Shown here one piece after another: positions 1 to 8,381 of a DNA stretch of 64,000 nucleotides; position 1 is the first letter of the stretch; each line of letters starts with the position of its first letter. This DNA is from JAMWDF01 sp964645405. GTDB lineage: Bacteria; Ratteibacteria; UBA8468; B48-G9; DSTR01. The stretch lies in contig CAZYCA010000034.1 in assembly GCA_964645405.1 (NCBI GenBank), positions 76,016 to 140,015 of the forward strand, in the 5' to 3' direction. Under the pieces are notes generated by a model. That model worked only from the letters and a program-made list of their open reading frames with translations, was not told the DNA's origin and searched no databases. The translations under genes and the position numbers were made by a program.

Positions 1-1
1 C

Positions 2-394
2 CCGGAAGTTCTCAGGGATGGCTGGAGTAGACCACTTTCTGATTCCAGCCACAGGTGGGAATGCCAGGCAGGGGACCAGGTGACTTATTTACTGGAAAAG
101 TTATCTCTTGTTAATCAGGTCAGAATAGTTTTTGATAGTGCCTTCCACCGCCGGATTACTATGAGTCTGCACGGTAACTATGGCCAGCTAACATATCCAC
201 CGCCAGAGCTAATCAGGTCTTTCCATCTGGAGGTGAAAAAATCAGGTCAGTGGGAAACAGTTCACCGGTCTCAGAACAACTGTCAGCGCCTGGTGATTAT
301 TCCTTTGGGTAAAGAAGTAGAGGGAGTAAAACTGGTAGTAGATGGTACCTGGGGTAATGAACGGACAGGTCTTTATGCTTTCTATCTGGAATAG
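2..394 (+). CDS. C-terminal end of a larger protein, probably FAD-dependent oxidoreductase with discoidin-like tail (partial)
   Basis: The reading frame is open from base 2 with no start, so the gene begins left of the window. A GTG at 80 has no ribosome binding site and is probably internal. The visible part (about 130 residues) contains a pattern W-x-C-x-A-G-D-x-V-x-Y-L-L-E, then VRIVFDSAFHRRITMS, then a PP-E-L-I-R-S-F-H-L-E stretch and a final LVVDGTWGN. This order (ligand wrapper, 'FD..L.R', 'P..L...Y.L', late 'L.V..T.G') resembles the F5/8-like beta-sandwich tail that follows the FAD domain in many FAD-dependent oxidoreductases of candidate phyla and Lentisphaerae. The N-terminal nucleotide-binding part cannot be seen, so the enzyme identity is inferred. 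It is followed after 6 bases by two beta-propeller genes in the same direction. Confidence 0.5.
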   Translation, partial: PEVLRDGWSRPLSDSSHRWECQAGDQVTYLLEKLSLVNQVRIVFDSAFHRRITMSLHGNYGQLTYPPPELIRSFHLEVKKSGQWETVHRSQNNCQRLVIIPLGKEVEGVKLVVDGTWGNERTGLYAFYLE

Positions 395-400
395 AAAAAG

Positions 401-1633
401 ATGGAAAAAAAAGAAAATATCAAACCTGCTTTAGAGGGAACAGTGGAATACCTTCCCATTAAAGGATTGCCGCAGCATGATTCTGTCTGGGGACTGTGCA
501 CAGGTAAGGATGGTAACATCTACCTTGCTGATTGTGGAGAACTTACCGGAGGTTTAAGTGTTTTCATTTTAAGATATAAAGTAGCAGAACAACAACTGGA
601 GTACCTTGTGGAAGTTGGACCAGCCCTGGGTGAGCCACCGGATAACGGGCATGCCACGCAGTCCAAGATACACTATTGTCTTCTTCCAGGAAGTGATGGT
701 CTTCTTTACTGTGCTACCCATGCTTCTGGTCCACCGCTGGGGGACCCCATCTGGAGGCCGTGGAACTGCTGGGATGACCCGGCCAGATGCTTTCCTGGTT
801 CCTATCTCTTTACTTTTGACCCGGCTACTGGCAGGATTGATAATTTAGGGATTGGACCGGTCAAAGAAGGTACCAGAGCTATGGCTCTGGATGAAAAAAG
901 AAGATTACTTTATGGTATTACCTGGCCCAGAAATCACCTTTACATCTATGATTTAAACAAAAAAGTTTACACAGATTTAGGCCGCATCGGTGATATCAAT
1001 CCTCAGGCGATCTTTCTTGATAGAGAAGGCAATGCCTGGACCACAGACGACTACGGCTTTTTCTTAAAATGTGACGCCAGACAGCACCAGATTCAAAAAC
1101 TTCCCACCCGGTGTCCACATCAGCCTTACCGGTTAGGCTGGCATAATGTACCTTATGACGTCGTCCCGGCTCCGGACTGGTCCTGTTTTTACGGCACAGA
1201 CTGGGGATATGAATCACACCTGTGGCGGTTTGACCCTTACTGCTGTCCGGAAGGAAAAATTGAAGACCTGGGAAGAGCCTATGGCCCGAAAGATTTCAAA
1301 ACAGATTTATTCCTGGAACGCTGGCAGGTAAGAGGTCTGGTCTTTGGTATGGATGGTCGCCTTTACTTTACCATGCGTCTGGGATGGGAAAAACCTGAAG
1401 AAACTTGGCTTCTGCGACTTGATGTCAAAACAGGAAAAAGGGAGAAGGTCTGTTGCCTGGTCTTCGGCCAGCATCGTCCACCAGCTATTGCCAGCGCCAC
1501 ACCTGATTTCTATGGAAATCTCTATTTCGCAGAAGCTGGAGCTGCTGCCTCAGGTATTTACATCTACCGGCCAAAACAAGCCTCTAATAAACCGGATGTT
1601 TTTTCTTTCCAGGACATCAAACAATGGGGATAA
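401..1633 (+). CDS. beta-propeller protein, cytoplasmic (paralogue 1)
   Basis: This 410-residue protein has recurring blades of the form D-G-x-I/L-Y-x-A/T and L-x-x-Y-D-L, for example DGNIYLADC near residue 46, DGLLYCATHASG near 99, LLYGITWPRNHLYIYDL near 168 and DGRLYFTMRLG near 316. This is the usual appearance of a six- or seven-bladed propeller such as SMP-30/gluconolactonase or NHL-type proteins. There is no signal peptide or membrane segment, so it should be cytoplasmic. The start ATG has only a weak purine stretch upstream. It sits between the preceding oxidoreductase tail and a second propeller gene that overlaps it, so the three are probably co-transcribed. Substrate and activity are unknown; a lactonase or a binding scaffold are both possible. 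Confidence 0.7.
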   Translation: MEKKENIKPALEGTVEYLPIKGLPQHDSVWGLCTGKDGNIYLADCGELTGGLSVFILRYKVAEQQLEYLVEVGPALGEPPDNGHATQSKIHYCLLPGSDGLLYCATHASGPPLGDPIWRPWNCWDDPARCFPGSYLFTFDPATGRIDNLGIGPVKEGTRAMALDEKRRLLYGITWPRNHLYIYDLNKKVYTDLGRIGDINPQAIFLDREGNAWTTDDYGFFLKCDARQHQIQKLPTRCPHQPYRLGWHNVPYDVVPAPDWSCFYGTDWGYESHLWRFDPYCCPEGKIEDLGRAYGPKDFKTDLFLERWQVRGLVFGMDGRLYFTMRLGWEKPEETWLLRLDVKTGKREKVCCLVFGQHRPPAIASATPDFYGNLYFAEAGAAASGIYIYRPKQASNKPDVFSFQDIKQWG

Positions 1634-2775
1634 ATGCCATGTATTCTGAAGAACAACTGCTGAAAAGAAACTGGCCTCAAAAACCAGCCATTCCCGTGAC
1701 AGATTACTGTAGCTATGTAACACTTGGCCGGGTATTCAACCGCGCCTTGCGTCTGAGGCAAGCCCTTTCCGAACCAATCCCTCCCGGGGAATGTGCAATT
1801 ACTTCTCTCTGTTTAGCCAGCAAGGGAAAGATTTATGGTGCCACTTCTGGTCGGCAGAGTCACCTTTTTGTCTATGACCCTGCTCCTCAGGAGGATGGAG
1901 TTTATGACCTTTGTCAGCTGGAAGGTTGTACCGCAGTCTATCATAGTCTGGTAGCCGCAGGAGATTATCTTTATGGCGCCATCACTGAAGGAAACAATCA
2001 GGGAAGCTTCTTCCGTTACAGCTTCAAGGCAAACTCAGGAAAAGAAAAACCCTGTGTTTCTGGAGAAATCCGTTATCTTCCGCCACCAATACCCGGAGAA
2101 TCAGTCACCGGACTGGTCCTGGATGCCAACCGTTTTCTCCTGTATGGCATTGGAAGGAAAACCGGGACACTTTTTTGCTATGATCTCTCCGGTGAAAAGC
2201 TTCTTTCCAGGGTACAGCTGGACAGACACGGATTTTTTTCCGAAACCATTGTTCTGGACCAGGAAGGCAATGTTTATGGTTGTGCCGGCCACAACTATTT
2301 CTTCAAAGCCAGTCCAGGTTATCTTTCTTTACAAATTCTTTCCTTTCGCTTACCGACTGTTGCTGGCCGTAATCTCTATAATCGGCTACAGGCTGCTGTT
2401 TTCCATGAAAAGGATAATCTGATTTATGGAGCTGGCTCTGCTGACGGTTTGCTTTTTGCTTTTTCTCCGAATAAAGGAAAAGGCTACACCATAGGCAAGG
2501 TCACTGCGGCTGCAGGTTGTCCGGTGCTCATTTTAGGGAAGGATGATTGTCTTTACGGTCTCAATGGAGCAAGAGAAGGTATGGCACATCTTTTCCGGTA
2601 TGAGCTGGCAAGCCGCTGCCTGGATGACCTGGGCATACTTTATGCCTCCAGCGAGATACCCTGGCACGGTTATGAATTCGCCTGTGGCTGCCTGGGCTCC
2701 AACGGTGAGATTTATTTTGGGGAATGTGATAGAATCAGCCACCTTTTTATGTACTTTCCACCTTATGGCCGCTGA
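1624..2775 (+). CDS. beta-propeller protein, cytoplasmic (paralogue 2)
   Basis: A 383-residue propeller protein that shares block order and wording with its upstream neighbour: 'LLYGI..(10)..YDL' is followed about 20 residues later by 'I(V/F)LD(Q/R)EGN' and then 'FF(K/L)K', which supports a tandem duplication. Blades include GKIYGATSGRQSHLFVYDP near residue 62 and EGNVYGCAGHNYFFKA near 214. No signal peptide is visible. The start overlaps the end of the previous gene by 10 bases; an internal ATG at 1639, five codons in and just past the upstream stop, is an equally good start and would fit translational coupling. Its 3' end overlaps the convergent SYLF gene by 13 bases. Function is unknown beyond the fold. 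Confidence 0.7.
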   Translation: MGINAMYSEEQLLKRNWPQKPAIPVTDYCSYVTLGRVFNRALRLRQALSEPIPPGECAITSLCLASKGKIYGATSGRQSHLFVYDPAPQEDGVYDLCQLEGCTAVYHSLVAAGDYLYGAITEGNNQGSFFRYSFKANSGKEKPCVSGEIRYLPPPIPGESVTGLVLDANRFLLYGIGRKTGTLFCYDLSGEKLLSRVQLDRHGFFSETIVLDQEGNVYGCAGHNYFFKASPGYLSLQILSFRLPTVAGRNLYNRLQAAVFHEKDNLIYGAGSADGLLFAFSPNKGKGYTIGKVTAAAGCPVLILGKDDCLYGLNGAREGMAHLFRYELASRCLDDLGILYASSEIPWHGYEFACGCLGSNGEIYFGECDRISHLFMYFPPYGR

Positions 2776-3461
2776 TTATTCTCCACCAGGCTACTGTATT
2801 TCTGAAGAACTTCCACTAATGGTAAGGCTTCTTTAGGCATGGGCACTGCTTGTCGGAAGAGGATGTCCCGTAAACTGATACCTTTTTTTTCGTAAAATTC
2901 TTCATTAGCCTTATCATCACTCACCAGAAAACCGCCCTCAAAGGAAGCTCCGGCATAAGCACCCTGTGTGCGGGAATAAACTAAAACAGCTGTCCCTGGA
3001 GAAACCTTAGCCGCCACATCCCTGCCCACAGGTCCAAGCGCGGCAGAAGCATCAACACCAATCTTGAATTTTGTTTTAGACAGCATCTCCATACCTTCTT
3101 CATTCATAATCAGTAAAACGCAATCCACTGCCTGGCCGCCAATCTGAAAACCAAAGCTACCCTCTCCGGAGGCGACAAAAGCCGGTGGACTCCAGAGTTT
3201 TGACTTTTTATCACGAACAAGAACCACGCCGGTACCACCCTTCACACCTAACAAAAAACCTGCCCTGTACTGCCTGAGGATGAGAATTCCATAACAGGAC
3301 TGAAGAAGTGTCTGGGGGATGGAATAGTCCGGTGCCTCCATTAAAGTTACCAGATACTGCCTGGCTTTCTCCAGCCTTCTCACCAGTTCTTTCGGAGCTG
3401 CCTGCAAAGTTACATTTACGGCAAGAAAAAATACCAGTGTGTGAAATACTGTTTTTCTCAT
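2763..3461 (-). CDS. SYLF-domain (DUF500/Ysc84) lipid-binding protein, secreted
   Basis: A 232-residue protein with an N-terminal signal peptide (MRKTVFHTLVFFLAVNVTLQA) and a SYLF/Ysc84 domain: ILILRQYRAGFLLGVKGGTGV, then WSPPAFVASGEGSFGFQIGGQ, then an 'ALGPVGRD' stretch and AVLVYSRTQGAYAGASFEG. The family binds phosphoinositides or other lipids in eukaryotes; bacterial members are periplasmic and poorly studied. I chose the second of two adjacent ATGs because AGGAGGG lies only one base from the first. It is 55 bases downstream of the patatin-Omp85 gene on the same strand and is probably its operon partner, which suggests a joint role at envelope lipids. Confidence 0.88.
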   Translation of the reverse strand: MRKTVFHTLVFFLAVNVTLQAAPKELVRRLEKARQYLVTLMEAPDYSIPQTLLQSCYGILILRQYRAGFLLGVKGGTGVVLVRDKKSKLWSPPAFVASGEGSFGFQIGGQAVDCVLLIMNEEGMEMLSKTKFKIGVDASAALGPVGRDVAAKVSPGTAVLVYSRTQGAYAGASFEGGFLVSDDKANEEFYEKKGISLRDILFRQAVPMPKEALPLVEVLQKYSSLVENNQRP

Positions 3462-3516
3462 CATCCCTCCTTCCAAAACTATTATACAACTTTTCTGTTT
3501 TCCTGTCTCCCTTATC

Positions 3517-5715
3517 TTAAAAAGTCCTTCCCAGATAAAAAAAGGTGTTTCCTGTTCGCTGCCGGGACCAGCCGTGGCCGAAATAGACCGGCCCGAAAAG
3601 AGTATCCCCACCGAGAAAAAGAGAACAACTCCACAGGTAATCTTTCCCCGGAAAACTTTTCCAGGTATTCCCGGTTTCCAGACTGCAACCAAGGTATAAT
3701 GCCTGTCCTAAAAGGGAAGGTAATCCCAGGACCTGGTAATAGTAAATTGCCCTTGCCAGGCCAAAAGCATTGTTCCGCAACTGTCCCTCCTCATAGCCGG
3801 GTAGTGAGAAAAAACCACCCAACGCAAACTGTTCTTCCACTGGCAATTGACTCCCCAGGCTTGTCCCTGCCTGCAAGATTCCCAGGAGACTGTGCCTTCC
3901 AGAACTACCGGCAGCCTGGAAAGAAAGAGAAAGTTTGCGATAATTTTCATCCGCACCCAGAAAGCCAGCAGAATGAAAAAAATTAAGTTTCAGGTTGTAA
4001 CCGTGACGGGGAAAACCTGCCCGGTCCAGCTGGTCCAGATTCAAAGAAGTGACAAAACCAGCATACTTTCTGTTATATCCAGGCACAACTGCTTCACCGG
4101 AGATGGGACCGACTTCTGACAGACCCTTTTCCAGCCCTACCCTGAACTCTCCATAGTTTTCCCACTGCCAGCCAAAGTCCATACCAGCCCGCAGAAGGGT
4201 AGTCCTGAATTCAGCGGTAGCCCTTTCACCTGAATAAAAGTCAAAAACTGATTGTTTCAGCTCCAGGCGCGGCGCCAGAAAACAATTTCGGAAACTGCTT
4301 ACCGGCAGAAAAATTTCTGTCCCGTATTTCATGGGCTTACCCAGTTCAAACTCGTTTTCCCAGTAAGCGCCTAACCGATTCAACTGAGACCAGGTATAAT
4401 TGATACGCAGACCATAACTGTTGTTTTGCCCGAAATCGTCGTACAGATGAAAACCAAAACGGAGATAGTTTGGTCCCCAGGATTTACTTCTCAAGCTCAG
4501 CACCAGACCTTCTTTCCCTTCCTTCTTTTTCAGGCGAAAATCTACCAGTTCAAACTCACCCAGGTCATAGATTCTTCCCATATCCCTCTGTAAGGTATCC
4601 ACATTAAGCATTTCCCCTTCCCTTACAGAAAGTTTTCTTTTGACTATTTCTGGCTCCAGTTTTCCAGTTCCTTCTACTTCTACAAAAGAAGGCACTATCC
4701 TAACTTGCGGTACTACCCTGTGCTGGACACAATATTGCTGATACTCTTCCGCAGAAAGAGAATAAAGCCTTAGTTTTTCCGTGGCAGAAGCAGCCTTTTT
4801 TTCGCCCAAGCTGATTAACTCCTTTGCCCTGTTAAAAGCTGCTGAAGAAATGTTACCCAGATCTGGAGAAATCAAAATATCCTTTTCTTTATCCAGCCGG
4901 GCTAATTGCTCTTCCACATTGCGCCTGGTCAGTAATTCCATAACCTGGGCAGAAATAGCTACCAGGGAATTTAACTTTTCCCGCTGAAGAAGAGGGCTGG
5001 ATACATCCACAGCAATGATAACTTCTGCTCCCATCTGCCTGGCAAGGTCCACTGGCAGGTTACAAACAAGGCCACCATCTACCAGAAGATACCCTTCCTT
5101 CTCTACCGGAGAAAAAATCCCTGGAATAGACATACTGGCTCTCAAAGCTTCCGGCAGACAACCTTTTTCCAGTACTACTGCTTTTCCAGTAACAATATCA
5201 GTGGCTACACAACGGAAGGGAACCGGCAACTTGTTGAAATCCTCAATCAGGGAAACAGGCAGTGTCAGACGCCGCAGTAAAAACATCAGTTGCTGACCGG
5301 CAATCAATCCCTGTGGCAGGTGAAACCTGCCCTTTTTGTAACCTAACTCCAGGTCAGCAAGGTAGGTCTGACTGAGTTGTTTCTGGTGGAAGGAGAGAAG
5401 TTTCCTTGGTGGCTGGTCCTTAAAGAGACTGCTCCAGTCAGTTTTTAAGACTATCTGTTCAATTTCAGACGCAGACATGCCTGAAGCCCATAACCCGCCA
5501 ACAATTGCACCCATACTGGTACCGGCAACAAAATCAACCGGTACATGTAATTTCTCCAGAACCTTCAGTACACCGATATGAGCCAGACCCCTGGCTCCGC
5601 CACCACTTAAAACCAGCCCCACCTTTGCTCGCTGTCCAGCAAATAATTCTGTCTGAACCCAGGTGATAAACAAAAGGCTGGAAATAAGAAAAAGTTTTTC
5701 CCTGGACACAACCAT
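3517..5715 (-). CDS. patatin-like phospholipase with POTRA and Omp85 barrel (PlpD-like, type Vd secretion)
   Basis: About 732 residues. After a signal peptide starting MVVSREKLFLISSLL come a patatin domain with oxyanion hole GGGARG (about residues 38-43), nucleophile motif GTSMG (serine near 67) and catalytic DGG (about 213-215); then a single POTRA-like region (about 337-395, containing RIYDLGEFELVDFRL); then a 16-strand-type Omp85 barrel ending in a terminal Phe. This is the architecture of Pseudomonas PlpD, a lipase carried to the surface by its own barrel. An upstream in-frame ATG at 5772 lies in the divergent promoter, so the ATG at 5715 that opens the signal peptide is preferred. The likely activity is hydrolysis of phospholipid acyl esters at or outside the outer membrane. 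Confidence 0.9.
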   Translation of the reverse strand: MVVSREKLFLISSLLFITWVQTELFAGQRAKVGLVLSGGGARGLAHIGVLKVLEKLHVPVDFVAGTSMGAIVGGLWASGMSASEIEQIVLKTDWSSLFKDQPPRKLLSFHQKQLSQTYLADLELGYKKGRFHLPQGLIAGQQLMFLLRRLTLPVSLIEDFNKLPVPFRCVATDIVTGKAVVLEKGCLPEALRASMSIPGIFSPVEKEGYLLVDGGLVCNLPVDLARQMGAEVIIAVDVSSPLLQREKLNSLVAISAQVMELLTRRNVEEQLARLDKEKDILISPDLGNISSAAFNRAKELISLGEKKAASATEKLRLYSLSAEEYQQYCVQHRVVPQVRIVPSFVEVEGTGKLEPEIVKRKLSVREGEMLNVDTLQRDMGRIYDLGEFELVDFRLKKKEGKEGLVLSLRSKSWGPNYLRFGFHLYDDFGQNNSYGLRINYTWSQLNRLGAYWENEFELGKPMKYGTEIFLPVSSFRNCFLAPRLELKQSVFDFYSGERATAEFRTTLLRAGMDFGWQWENYGEFRVGLEKGLSEVGPISGEAVVPGYNRKYAGFVTSLNLDQLDRAGFPRHGYNLKLNFFHSAGFLGADENYRKLSLSFQAAGSSGRHSLLGILQAGTSLGSQLPVEEQFALGGFFSLPGYEEGQLRNNAFGLARAIYYYQVLGLPSLLGQALYLGCSLETGNTWKSFPGKDYLWSCSLFLGGDTLFGPVYFGHGWSRQRTGNTFFYLGRTF

Positions 5716-5748
5716 GATTTTACTTGAGAAACATTTCTGGCGGCAAAT

Positions 5749-5777
5749 TTTACAGAAAATATCTGTCCGCATATAAT
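5749..5777 (+). promoter_or_regulatory. sigma70-type promoter of the Gfo/Idh-nitrilase-PHP cluster
   Basis: TTTACA at 5749-5754, a 17-base spacer, and TATAAT at 5772-5777. The gene start at 5796 has AGGAG five bases upstream. The promoter lies inside the long upstream extension of the divergent patatin reading frame, which argues against that extension being translated. Confidence 0.7.
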
Positions 5778-5795
5778 ATCGCTACCAGGAGAATT

Positions 5796-6845
5796 ATGTC
5801 CCCGGTAAGAATTGGTTTTGTGGGCACAGGCAGGATGGGACAGTGCGCGCATCTGCGAAACTATGTTCTGCTACCTGACTGCCAGGTGGTGGCTATCGCA
5901 GAACTGAGAGAGAAACTGGCTGCTCTTGTTGCCAGACGTTACGGAATTGAGCGCATCTACCCTGACCATAGAAAAATGCTGGAGAAAGAAAAACTTGATG
6001 CCCTGGTGGTCAGTCAACCGTTCATCAGACACGGCCAGCTTCTTCCTGAACTACTTCCGGCAGGTATCCCCATCTTCATTGAAAAACCGCTGGCTTCTTC
6101 TATTCCTGCTGGAAAGGCTATCGTACAAGCCCTGCAAAAAAGTGGTACCTGGCTGATGGTGGGCTATCACAAAAGAAGCGACCCGGCAGTAGAAGAAGCG
6201 AAAAAAGAAATAGAAAAATGGAAGAAAACAGGACAGGCCGGTCGCCTCCAGTATGTCCGCTTAACCATGCCCCCGGGTGACTGGATAGCAGGTGGGTTTG
6301 CTGATTTGATAGAAACAGATGAAGTTGTCCCGCAACTTCCGGTTGATGCGCCTGCCACAGATATGGATGAAAAAAGCTGGAAAGAATATCAATCTCTGGT
6401 TAACTACTACATCCATCAGGTAAATCTTCTCCGCTTTTTACTGGCTGAACCATACCACGTAACTTATGCCCATCCCTCCGGGAAACTCCTTGTGGCAGAA
6501 AGCAAAAGTAAAGCCGCAGGCGTTATTGAAATGTCTCCCTATACCACTACCACCAGCTGGCAGGAAGAAGCTTTTGTCTGTTTTGAGCATGGTTATATCA
6601 GGATAGAACTGCCCCCACCTCTGGCATTGAATCGTGCCGGAAATCTGGAAATTTTTCTGGATATTCCTGGCGAGAAACCTCAAAAAATTATCCCTCAACT
6701 GCCACCCGTCCATGCCATGAGACGACAGGCAGAAAACTTTGTCCGTGCTGTCAAAGGACAGGGAGAGGTTATCTGTACAGCAGAAGAAGCGTTGGAGGAT
6801 TTGCTGGTACTCAGAGAATACCTGCGTCTCTGGCGCGGAGTTTAA
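5796..6845 (+). CDS. Gfo/Idh/MocA-family NAD(P)-dependent oxidoreductase
   Basis: A 349-residue protein with the N-terminal Rossmann motif RIGFVGTGRMGQ (residues 5-16) and the family's EKP motif in IFIEKPLASS, followed by the mixed alpha/beta C-terminal domain. Members oxidise or reduce sugars, inositols and related polyols. The start ATG follows AGGAG by five bases; an upstream ATG at 5724 precedes the promoter and is discarded. There is no signal peptide. The next gene begins 2 bases after the stop, and a PHP phosphoesterase follows, so the three form a likely operon for a small-molecule catabolic route. The substrate cannot be read from sequence. Confidence 0.88.
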   Translation: MSPVRIGFVGTGRMGQCAHLRNYVLLPDCQVVAIAELREKLAALVARRYGIERIYPDHRKMLEKEKLDALVVSQPFIRHGQLLPELLPAGIPIFIEKPLASSIPAGKAIVQALQKSGTWLMVGYHKRSDPAVEEAKKEIEKWKKTGQAGRLQYVRLTMPPGDWIAGGFADLIETDEVVPQLPVDAPATDMDEKSWKEYQSLVNYYIHQVNLLRFLLAEPYHVTYAHPSGKLLVAESKSKAAGVIEMSPYTTTTSWQEEAFVCFEHGYIRIELPPPLALNRAGNLEIFLDIPGEKPQKIIPQLPPVHAMRRQAENFVRAVKGQGEVICTAEEALEDLLVLREYLRLWRGV

Positions 6846-6847
6846 GA

Positions 6848-7594
6848 ATGATGCTGGGGCTGGTTCAACTGGAAATCACCTGGGAAGATAGAGATACCAA
6901 TCAGCAGCTTATCAGATCTCTTTTATCTTCAACGGAGACAGTTGACTGGCTTATCTTTCCAGAGATGACCCTGACCGGGTTTTCTTTGCGGCAGAGCCTC
7001 CCGGAAAAAAGTAACCAGGATGAAGACTTTTTTGCCTGCCTGGCAAGGGGGAAAAACTGCTGGGTAACCTTCGGTACAGTGGAGAAAAAACAAAATGTCT
7101 CCCTTACTCTAAACCGCCTGGGCAAAAGAGTAGCCAGGTATGCCAAGAGGTATCTTTTTTCTATGCAGGGAGAAGACAAAGTTCATCTTGCCGGGGATTC
7201 TTCCCTTACCTTTTGTCTGGAAGATTTGCAGGTAACTCCAGCTATCTGCTATGACCTGAGATTTCCTTCCCTTTTCTGGGAAAAGGCAGAAATCACAGAT
7301 GTTTTTGTAATTATTGCTTGCTGGCCACTATCCCGGATTGACCACTGGCTGACCCTGCTGAAAGCCAGGGCCATAGAAAACTTAAGTTATGTGGTGGGTG
7401 TAAATTCTACCGGAAATTCTCCCTGGGGTTTGCTGGGCGGGCACAGTCTGGTGGTAAATCCCAGAGGAGAAATAGTGGTTTCTGCTAATCAGGAAAAGGG
7501 CGTTTTCGTTTGTGAACTGAGGAAAGAGCTGGTGATAGAAACCAGGAAACAATGGCGTTTTCTCCTTGACCGAAAGCAACAGGAAAGAGGGTAA
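6848..7594 (+). CDS. carbon-nitrogen hydrolase (nitrilase superfamily, omega-amidase/YafV-like)
   Basis: This 248-residue protein carries the nitrilase superfamily triad: Glu39 in LIFPEMTLTGF, Lys100 in YAKRYLFSMQGED and Cys134 in PAICYDLRFPSLFW. The 'AICYDLRFP' form and the length are typical of YafV/Nit2 omega-amidases, which cleave alpha-ketoglutaramate or alpha-ketosuccinamate. It is cytoplasmic. GGAG lies seven bases upstream of the first of two ATGs. It follows the Gfo/Idh gene with a 2-base gap and precedes the PHP gene with a 1-base gap, so translation is probably coupled. Confidence 0.88.
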   Translation: MMLGLVQLEITWEDRDTNQQLIRSLLSSTETVDWLIFPEMTLTGFSLRQSLPEKSNQDEDFFACLARGKNCWVTFGTVEKKQNVSLTLNRLGKRVARYAKRYLFSMQGEDKVHLAGDSSLTFCLEDLQVTPAICYDLRFPSLFWEKAEITDVFVIIACWPLSRIDHWLTLLKARAIENLSYVVGVNSTGNSPWGLLGGHSLVVNPRGEIVVSANQEKGVFVCELRKELVIETRKQWRFLLDRKQQERG

Positions 7595-7595
7595 A

Positions 7596-8381
7596 ATGAA
7601 ACTACCACATACTGATTATCACATTCACACACATTACCTTGGTTGTGCTAACAGCACCATGACCCTGCCGGAGATTATCAGGGAATGTCAGAGTCTGGGA
7701 GTAAGTTCTCTGGCTATCACTGACCATCTTAACACTCTGGAACAGTTACCCCGGCACGTGAAAATCAGGCAGGAACTGGAAAGTATGGAGGCAGAGATAG
7801 ATATTTTTTTTGGTGTGGAACTTAACTACACCTGCTGCGACGGTGACTTTGCTTTCCACCAGGAGATTAAAGAAAAATACGGTTTCCAGTTTGCTATCGG
7901 CGGTATCCACACAACCTATTTACAGGAGTATGACCTGAAAAAACTGCTTGACATCCAGCACCGGCATCACCTGAAAACCTGTACCAATCCACTGGTGGAT
8001 GTCTTAGTCCATCCTTACTGGTTTGGTAAAGGGGAATTTGAGAGAAACAACTGGCCCTGGTTTGATTCCATGAAACTTGTACCGGTATCTTATGTCCGGG
8101 AACTGGGACAAGTTGCCAGGCAAACCAATACAGCCATTGAAATTAATGCTACTGCCAATCTGTGTAATCCAAATCACAGTGCCAGTTATGTCAAAGAATA
8201 TATGGACTTTCTTTCTCTCCTCAATGAAGAAAAAGTCTGCTTCTCTTTTGGCTCCGATGCCCACAGCATAGATAAACTGGAAACGATTAAGGCGTGCTGG
8301 GAGGTAGCCAGCAGGTTGCACATTCCAGCTGAACGCATCTGGAAACCAGAAGTTAAAAGTTTTGTCAGAAAAAAATCTTAG
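7596..8381 (+). CDS. PHP-domain phosphoesterase (histidinol-phosphatase-like)
   Basis: 261 residues. The four PHP motifs are present: YHIHTHYLG near residue 8, AITDHLNT near 46, a central EIN and a VHPYWFG stretch, and FSFGSDAHS near 227. These supply the histidine, aspartate and glutamate ligands for a trinuclear metal centre. PHP proteins hydrolyse phosphate esters such as histidinol phosphate or other small phosphomonoesters. The start at 7596 is chosen because it follows GGAAAGAGGG and lies directly after the nitrilase stop. No other histidine biosynthesis genes are near, so a role in the local catabolic cluster is at least as likely. The 3' end overlaps the convergent gene by 4 bases. 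Confidence 0.82.
   Translation: MKLPHTDYHIHTHYLGCANSTMTLPEIIRECQSLGVSSLAITDHLNTLEQLPRHVKIRQELESMEAEIDIFFGVELNYTCCDGDFAFHQEIKEKYGFQFAIGGIHTTYLQEYDLKKLLDIQHRHHLKTCTNPLVDVLVHPYWFGKGEFERNNWPWFDSMKLVPVSYVRELGQVARQTNTAIEINATANLCNPNHSASYVKEYMDFLSLLNEEKVCFSFGSDAHSIDKLETIKACWEVASRLHIPAERIWKPEVKSFVRKKS

Noticed and set aside
606..848. 80-codon plus-strand open frame inside the first propeller gene
   Set aside because: It lies wholly within a convincing larger gene in another frame and has no ribosome binding site.
5716..5772. 19-residue N-terminal extension of the patatin protein
   Set aside because: It would cover the divergent TATAAT at 5772-5777 and put extra charged and Cys residues before the signal peptide.
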